Below, one piece after another: positions 6,777 through 10,646 of a stretch of 10,646 bases of DNA. Positions within the stretch are counted from its first letter, which is position 1, and the number at the start of each line of letters is the position of its first letter. The notes beneath the pieces were generated by a model. The model saw only the letters and a program-made list of their open reading frames with translations, ran no database searches and was not told the DNA's origin. Both the position numbers and the translations under genes were made by a program. The DNA comes from Flavobacteriaceae bacterium UBA5079 (lineage in GTDB: Bacteria > Bacteroidota > Bacteroidia > Flavobacteriales > Flavobacteriaceae): positions 1,858-12,503 of the forward strand of contig DIAL01000133.1 of assembly GCA_002414705.1 (NCBI GenBank), read 5' to 3'.

Positions 6777-7733
6777 GTGATAAAAAATAACACCATAATA
6801 GATACTAATTTTAATTTCCCAGGACAAAAAAGCCTTTACAAAGGTAAAGTCCGAGAAGTGTACAACATAAATAATGAGCAATTAGTTATGGTTGCAACGG
6901 ATAGGTTGAGCGCTTTTGATGTGGTCATGCCAAAAGGGATTCCCTACAAAGGACAAATCCTGAATCAGATTGCCACTAAAATGATGAAAGCCACAGAAGA
7001 TTTGGTTCCAAACTGGTTGATTGCTACTCCAGATCCAAACGTTGCTGTAGGGCATTTATGTACACCATTTAAAGTAGAAATGGTTATTCGTGGGTATTTA
7101 TCTGGTCATGCTGCTAGAGAATATAAAGCTGGAAAGCGCCTACTTTGTGGAGTTACTATGCCAGAAGGCATGAGGGAAAATGATAAATTTCCTACACCAA
7201 TTATTACACCAGCAACCAAAGCAGACATGGGAGATCATGATGAAGATATCTCACGAGAAGACATCCTTAAAAAAGGCATAGTTTCTGAAGCGGATTATAT
7301 AGTTCTAGAAGATTACACACGCAAGTTGTTTCAGCGTGGCTCTGAAATTGCAGCTTCCAGAGGCTTGATTTTAGTAGATACCAAGTATGAATTTGGTAAA
7401 ACAAAAGATGGCAACATTGTGTTGATTGATGAAATTCACACACCAGATTCATCCCGTTATTTTTATGCTGATGGTTATCAAAAACGTCAAGATACAGGTG
7501 AAACACAAAAGCAACTCTCAAAAGAATTTGTACGTCAGTGGTTAATTGCTAATGATTTTCAAGGGTTAGAAGGGCAGACCGTTCCAGAGATGAGTGATGA
7601 TTACATACAAACGGTCAGTGAACGTTATATTGAGTTATACGAAAACATTACAGGTGAAGCCTTTGTTAAAGCTGATTTAACGGATATTCAGCATAGAATA
7701 CACGTGAATGTTGAGAATTATTTACAGAGCTAA
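6777..7733 (+). CDS. purC: Phosphoribosylaminoimidazolesuccinocarboxamide synthase (SAICAR synthetase)
   Basis: Catalyses the ATP-dependent joining of CAIR with L-aspartate to give SAICAR, a late step of de novo purine synthesis in the cytoplasm. The 318 residues match the longer (about 300-residue) form of the enzyme rather than the short E. coli form (237). Motifs: YKGKVREVY (21-29, ATP-binding loop), DRLSAFD (42-48), [14 protein letters not shown] (103-116), ITPATKAD (143-150), DTKYEFG (201-207), [12 protein letters not shown] (218-229) and SKEFVRQWL (248-256). All look intact. The start is GTG at 6777: no in-frame ATG lies before the conserved N-terminus, and [18 protein letters not shown] follows 11 residues in, as usual. 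There is no Shine-Dalgarno sequence and no TAnnTTTG box in the 56-base gap after phoH, so transcription probably comes from the phoH promoter. A strong terminator follows. Confidence 0.97.
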   Translation: MIKNNTIIDTNFNFPGQKSLYKGKVREVYNINNEQLVMVATDRLSAFDVVMPKGIPYKGQILNQIATKMMKATEDLVPNWLIATPDPNVAVGHLCTPFKVEMVIRGYLSGHAAREYKAGKRLLCGVTMPEGMRENDKFPTPIITPATKADMGDHDEDISREDILKKGIVSEADYIVLEDYTRKLFQRGSEIAASRGLILVDTKYEFGKTKDGNIVLIDEIHTPDSSRYFYADGYQKRQDTGETQKQLSKEFVRQWLIANDFQGLEGQTVPEMSDDYIQTVSERYIELYENITGEAFVKADLTDIQHRIHVNVENYLQS

Positions 7734-7754
7734 ATATCTTATTGTCTTATAAGT

Positions 7755-7790
7755 AAAAAAAACGACGCTAAATTTAGTGTCGTTTTTTTT
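7755..7790. terminator. Intrinsic terminator after purC, palindromic and usable from both strands
   Basis: An 18-bp palindrome (7755-7772 with 7773-7790) with one G-T wobble contains the core ACGACGCTAAA / TTTAGTGTCGT, flanked by A8 on the left and T8 on the right. It begins 22 bases after the purC stop. Its symmetry means that it could also stop transcripts of the convergent gene ending at 7946, although that gene ends 155 bases away. Confidence 0.92.
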
Positions 7791-7945
7791 TATGGGATTT
7801 TTTGAGGATGTGCTTATCGTTTTTGAATATGGTTTCTGACCTATTTAAGTACTTAAGTTAGTAAATAAATCAAAGATGTATGTCTGTTAGGCTTTTGAAG
7901 GTAGGCGAAAACTAGTAATGGATTATATATAGTGTTTATGTAATT

Positions 7946-9043
7946 TTATTTTTTCTTTTTCACCTTTTTTAAATCTGTTAAACTAGTATAAAGTTTTTGT
8001 TCACTATTTTTATATAGTCTAAACATTAAACGTTTAGCGCTTGTGGTTTCTATGTTATGTTCTATTATATAGAGATATTCTCCGTTTTCAAATCTATAAT
8101 CAAAACCAGAACCATATTTATTTTGTTTTTCAAGCTCTCCATTATACAAAACTAGGTTTGGTCTATCTTTTGTAGTGTTTGGTTTATTCCATGATGTATA
8201 TCTTATAGAACCATCTTTTAGTTTGTCTACTTTAATTATAAACTTGTTATTTTCAGAATGTATAATATTTTCTTCAAACTCATTTCGATGGGTAATTTGT
8301 TTATCTTGAATCTTAAATTTATAATATTCTTTTTCATGGCTAGCAAGAAAGGTACTATCTGAATCCCAATATACCTTTCCAAAAGAACTAAATTTAAATT
8401 TATATTTTTCTTCTATGTCGTAATCTGTAATAAGAATTGGATATGCTTTTTTGTCTATTATTTGATGCAAAGAAATGCCATCAAAATCAATTCCATCATG
8501 AGCATAACTATAAATAAAATTTAGATTTGGAGAAAAAATAAGCTCGTCGCCTGATATGTAAGAGGTTGATCCATCTTCTAAATTAATTAAAAGATTTGAC
8601 ATAGTTGATTCAAACCAATTTTCATAAACGACACAACTATTTAAATTTTTTATGTATCCGAGATATGACAAACTAATCAGTTGTTCATCGTGCGTTAAGC
8701 AATTTTCAATTGTCTTAGCTCCGGTTGTTACAGTATAGCATCCTTCAGTTAAATTTACTTGAGAAGGAATAATAGTTTTATCTATTACTTGAGCAGTTTT
8801 AATTTGTTTTGCAACATCATAATCCTCTTTTTGTACAGTAGTTAATATTAAATCATAATTTTTAGTTCCTTTAATCAATAAATTAAAATTATTATTTGGT
8901 TTTATTGTGTCTGTAGACTGTTGATAATAAGGTGAATTATTTAATTTTATTTCGGGACTATCTTTGGTTGTATTAATTATTCTGTATTCTTTTATTGAAA
9001 CACTTACTAATAAAATATTAAGAATTATTGTTGTAAAATTCAT
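7946..9043 (-). CDS. Hypothetical AT-rich protein, possibly exported
   Basis: I do not recognise this 365-residue protein. The N-terminus has a hydrophobic run (FTTIILNILLVSVSI, 3-17) that could be a signal sequence, but no basic residue precedes it and no clear cleavage site follows, so export is uncertain. The rest is rich in Asn, Lys, Ile, Tyr and short beta-type segments. ISGDELIFSPNLNFIYSYA (163-181) and FGKVYWDSDSTFLASHEKE resemble blades of TolB/WD-like propellers ('FSPDG..', 'W..DS..LAS'), which suggests a beta-propeller; this is inference. Cys is present at 102, 115 and 137. The C-terminus is strongly basic (LKKVKKKK). Sampled 60-base lines (8221, 8401, 8521, 8701) have about 20, 23, 37 and 32% G+C, lower than a sampled purC line (38% at 7021), hinting at a different history. 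It stands alone, convergent with purC and divergent from the symporter gene. Start ATG at 9043. Confidence 0.72.
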   Translation of the reverse strand: MNFTTIILNILLVSVSIKEYRIINTTKDSPEIKLNNSPYYQQSTDTIKPNNNFNLLIKGTKNYDLILTTVQKEDYDVAKQIKTAQVIDKTIIPSQVNLTEGCYTVTTGAKTIENCLTHDEQLISLSYLGYIKNLNSCVVYENWFESTMSNLLINLEDGSTSYISGDELIFSPNLNFIYSYAHDGIDFDGISLHQIIDKKAYPILITDYDIEEKYKFKFSSFGKVYWDSDSTFLASHEKEYYKFKIQDKQITHRNEFEENIIHSENNKFIIKVDKLKDGSIRYTSWNKPNTTKDRPNLVLYNGELEKQNKYGSGFDYRFENGEYLYIIEHNIETTSAKRLMFRLYKNSEQKLYTSLTDLKKVKKKK

Positions 9044-9219
9044 TCTTCAGATGTTTGTTTTAATTACTTACAACGAAATGATATGGAATCGTTTTCATGT
9101 TTTATATCAGACTATAAGCGAAGTTAGGCTTTAAATAACTAAAATTCAAAAAGTCTTGTTTGTTTTAAAACATATACTTTTTAAGAATAGTTAATAGTTG
9201 TAATTACTTTGTTACTTTT
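9044..9219. other. Divergent intergenic region between hypothetical and symporter genes
   Basis: This 176-bp AT-rich gap must hold promoters for both flanking genes. The best symporter candidates are TTACTTTG (9204-9211, one mismatch to TAnnTTTG) and TACTTTTT (9175-9182, one mismatch, with TTG at 9156-9158 upstream). I found no exact TAnnTTTG box on the minus strand for the hypothetical gene. No repeat or RNA structure of note. Confidence 0.4.
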
Positions 9220-10611
9220 ATGACTACAAATAAATTTATGGAACAACTTAATCAATATATTTCCGAATTCGCTTCATTTGCTTGGGGTTTGCCATTGCTT
9301 ATTTTGTTGATTGGTGGCGGATTTTATTTACTTATTCTATCACGATTTTTGCCTTTTCGCTTTTTTGGTCATGCTATAAAAGTATTACGCGGAAAATATG
9401 ATAATCCAGATGATCCTGGCGAAATAAGTCATTTTCAAGCCTTAACAACCGCCTTATCATCTACCATAGGTATGGGAAATATTGCTGGCGTTGCGGTTGC
9501 CATTTCCATTGGTGGTCCTGGTGCTGTTTTTTGGATGTGGGTGAGTGCAGTCATCGGGATGTCTACTAAATTTTTCACCTCTACATTAGCTATTATGTAT
9601 CGTGGTCGTGATAGTGCTGGCGACTTACAAGGTGGTCCTATGTATTTTATAATGGAAGGTTTAGGTAAATCCTGGAAACCATTAGCCATATTTTTTAGCG
9701 TGTGTGGCTTGGTAGGAGCTTTGCCTGTTTTTAATGTAAATCAGTTAACTCAAGCTATTAACGATATTTTATTGCGTCCAAATGGCGTAGAAATAGGCTT
9801 GGCATCAAATTTAACGGTTGGTATTGTTTTAGTTATTATTACATCCATTGTAATTTTAGGTGGCTTAAATAGAATTAGTAAAACAGCGTCCAAATTGGTG
9901 CCAGCTATGGTGCTGTTGTATTTTGTTTCAGTTGTTATAATTTTGGTTGTTAATTACCAAGAGGTGCCCAAGTATATCAGTCTCATTTTTACCGATGCTT
10001 TTAGCGCCAGTTTTTATAAAGGAGACACCTTTTTAGGAGGTGTTATTGGTGGTTTAATGTTACTTGGTATTCGTCGTGGTGCGTTTTCTAACGAAGCCGG
10101 AATTGGTACCGCACCCATGGCTCATGGCGCCGCAAAAACATCGGAACCTGTTCGTGAAGGATTGGTTGCTATGCTTGGGCCAGCTATTGATACCTTGGTG
10201 GTTTGTACGTTAACAGCTTTAGCAATTTTGGTAACAGGTGTTTGGCAAACAAGTGATGCAAATGGGGTGAGTTTAACGGCTTCTGCTTTTGGAAATGCCA
10301 TGCCTGGATTTGGTAAATATCTCCTATTGGTTTGTATAGCGGTTTTTAGTATTTCGTCCTTATTTTCCTATTCGTATTATGGCAGTAAATGTTTGTCGTT
10401 TTTAATAGGAGCCGATAAAAAACACTATTATAATTACATGTATATTGTGAGTATTATTTTAGGCGCAACCACATCCTTAAGCATGATGATTAATTTAATT
10501 GATGGCTTTTTTGCGCTGATGGCTTTCCCAACCATGTTTACAACGCTTATGCTAGCGCCACGTGTGGTTAAAGAAATAAAAGCGTATAAACTGCGGACTT
10601 TTAATACATAG
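9220..10611 (+). CDS. Alanine/glycine:cation symporter (AGCS family)
   Basis: An inner-membrane transporter of the AGCS family (TC 2.A.25), which takes up alanine or glycine together with Na+ or H+. The 463 residues fit the usual 440-550, and the protein is hydrophobic throughout, with about 10-11 predicted helices (first at about 23-42, last at about 426-447). Conserved parts: FQALTTALSSTIGMGNIAG (72-90, substrate and ion site region), GGPMYFIMEGLG (138-149), LGGLNRISK (213-221), RRGAFSNEAGIGTAPMAHGAA (285-305, the family signature) and EPVREG (309-314). All look intact. Two starts are possible: ATG at 9220 and ATG at 9238 (MEQLNQYI). A possible promoter box ends at 9211, so start at 9220 would be nearly leaderless, while 9238 would have a leader of about 20 bases. 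The precise substrate cannot be told from sequence. A hairpin follows directly after the stop. Confidence 0.95.
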   Translation: MTTNKFMEQLNQYISEFASFAWGLPLLILLIGGGFYLLILSRFLPFRFFGHAIKVLRGKYDNPDDPGEISHFQALTTALSSTIGMGNIAGVAVAISIGGPGAVFWMWVSAVIGMSTKFFTSTLAIMYRGRDSAGDLQGGPMYFIMEGLGKSWKPLAIFFSVCGLVGALPVFNVNQLTQAINDILLRPNGVEIGLASNLTVGIVLVIITSIVILGGLNRISKTASKLVPAMVLLYFVSVVIILVVNYQEVPKYISLIFTDAFSASFYKGDTFLGGVIGGLMLLGIRRGAFSNEAGIGTAPMAHGAAKTSEPVREGLVAMLGPAIDTLVVCTLTALAILVTGVWQTSDANGVSLTASAFGNAMPGFGKYLLLVCIAVFSISSLFSYSYYGSKCLSFLIGADKKHYYNYMYIVSIILGATTSLSMMINLIDGFFALMAFPTMFTTLMLAPRVVKEIKAYKLRTFNT

Positions 10612-10614
10612 AAA

Positions 10615-10646
10615 AGCTGTCTGAAAAATTTATATTTTAGACAGCT
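10615..10646 (+). terminator. Terminator hairpin after the symporter gene, cut by the window edge
   Basis: AGCTGTCTGAAA (10615-10626) pairs with TTTTAGACAGCT (10635-10646), a 12-bp stem with one G-T wobble around an 8-base loop. It starts 3 bases after the symporter stop codon. The A4 run on its left (10612-10615) suggests a T-run on its right, but that lies beyond the window, so the terminator is inferred. Confidence 0.7.

Noticed and set aside
7792..7839. 15-codon open frame (ATG at 7792) after the purC terminator
   Set aside because: Too short, overlaps no promoter or recognisable motif, and could arise by chance.
7845..7856. 12-bp perfect palindrome TTAAGTACTTAA
   Set aside because: AT-rich palindromes of this length are not rare in such DNA, and it is not placed at a promoter or followed by a T-run.
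9066..9129. Integron attC-like look (ACAACG near 9070, GTTAGGC at 9123-9129) beside the AT-rich orphan gene
   Set aside because: The outer arms are complementary only over AAC/GTT; the next bases do not pair, and no inner paired boxes or integrase are visible.

Overview
The window looks like chromosomal DNA of a member of the Flavobacteriaceae (phylum Bacteroidota). The evidence is a gliding-motility GldF/GldG protein, flavobacterial-type DnaN, PhoH and PurC, low G+C, no obvious Shine-Dalgarno sequences, and several matches to the Bacteroidota promoter box TAnnTTTG. The genus cannot be fixed from the sequence. I see no phage, insertion sequence, CRISPR array, tRNA or rRNA. This is mostly a housekeeping region.

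Layout. 1-357 has no convincing gene but holds a 15-bp direct repeat, a candidate promoter and a 9-bp dyad. 358-696 (+) is a small DUF4870 membrane protein. It converges on dnaN (794-1912, -), and a strong two-way terminator (725-762) lies between them. Further right on the minus strand are a single-frame GldF-GldG fusion (2043-4427), a small antibiotic-biosynthesis-monooxygenase-like protein (4521-4817) and a DUF62 / SAM hydroxide adenosyltransferase family protein (4821-5657). From the divergent intergenic region at 5658-5766, phoH (5767-6720) and purC (6777-7733) run on the plus strand and end at a strong terminator (7755-7790). An AT-rich, unrecognised, probably exported protein (7946-9043, -) follows, then an alanine/glycine:cation symporter (9220-10611, +) with a terminator-like hairpin at the window edge.

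How the genes relate. The DUF62 and ABM-like genes are 3 bp apart and surely co-transcribed. gldFG and dnaN follow on the same strand after gaps of 93 and 130 bp, and dnaN appears to have its own promoter. phoH and purC are 56 bp apart with no clear promoter between, so probably share a transcript. The functions (sliding clamp, purine synthesis, RNA-linked ATPase, gliding ABC exporter, amino-acid uptake) do not form one pathway.

Most worth a second look: the GldF-GldG fusion with sensible membrane topology; the DUF62 protein, which keeps the apparent SAM-binding motifs but seems to lack the Arg and His of the water-activating triad; the mirrored promoter boxes between it and phoH; and the AT-rich orphan at 7946-9043. 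I did not find a clearly new multi-gene system.
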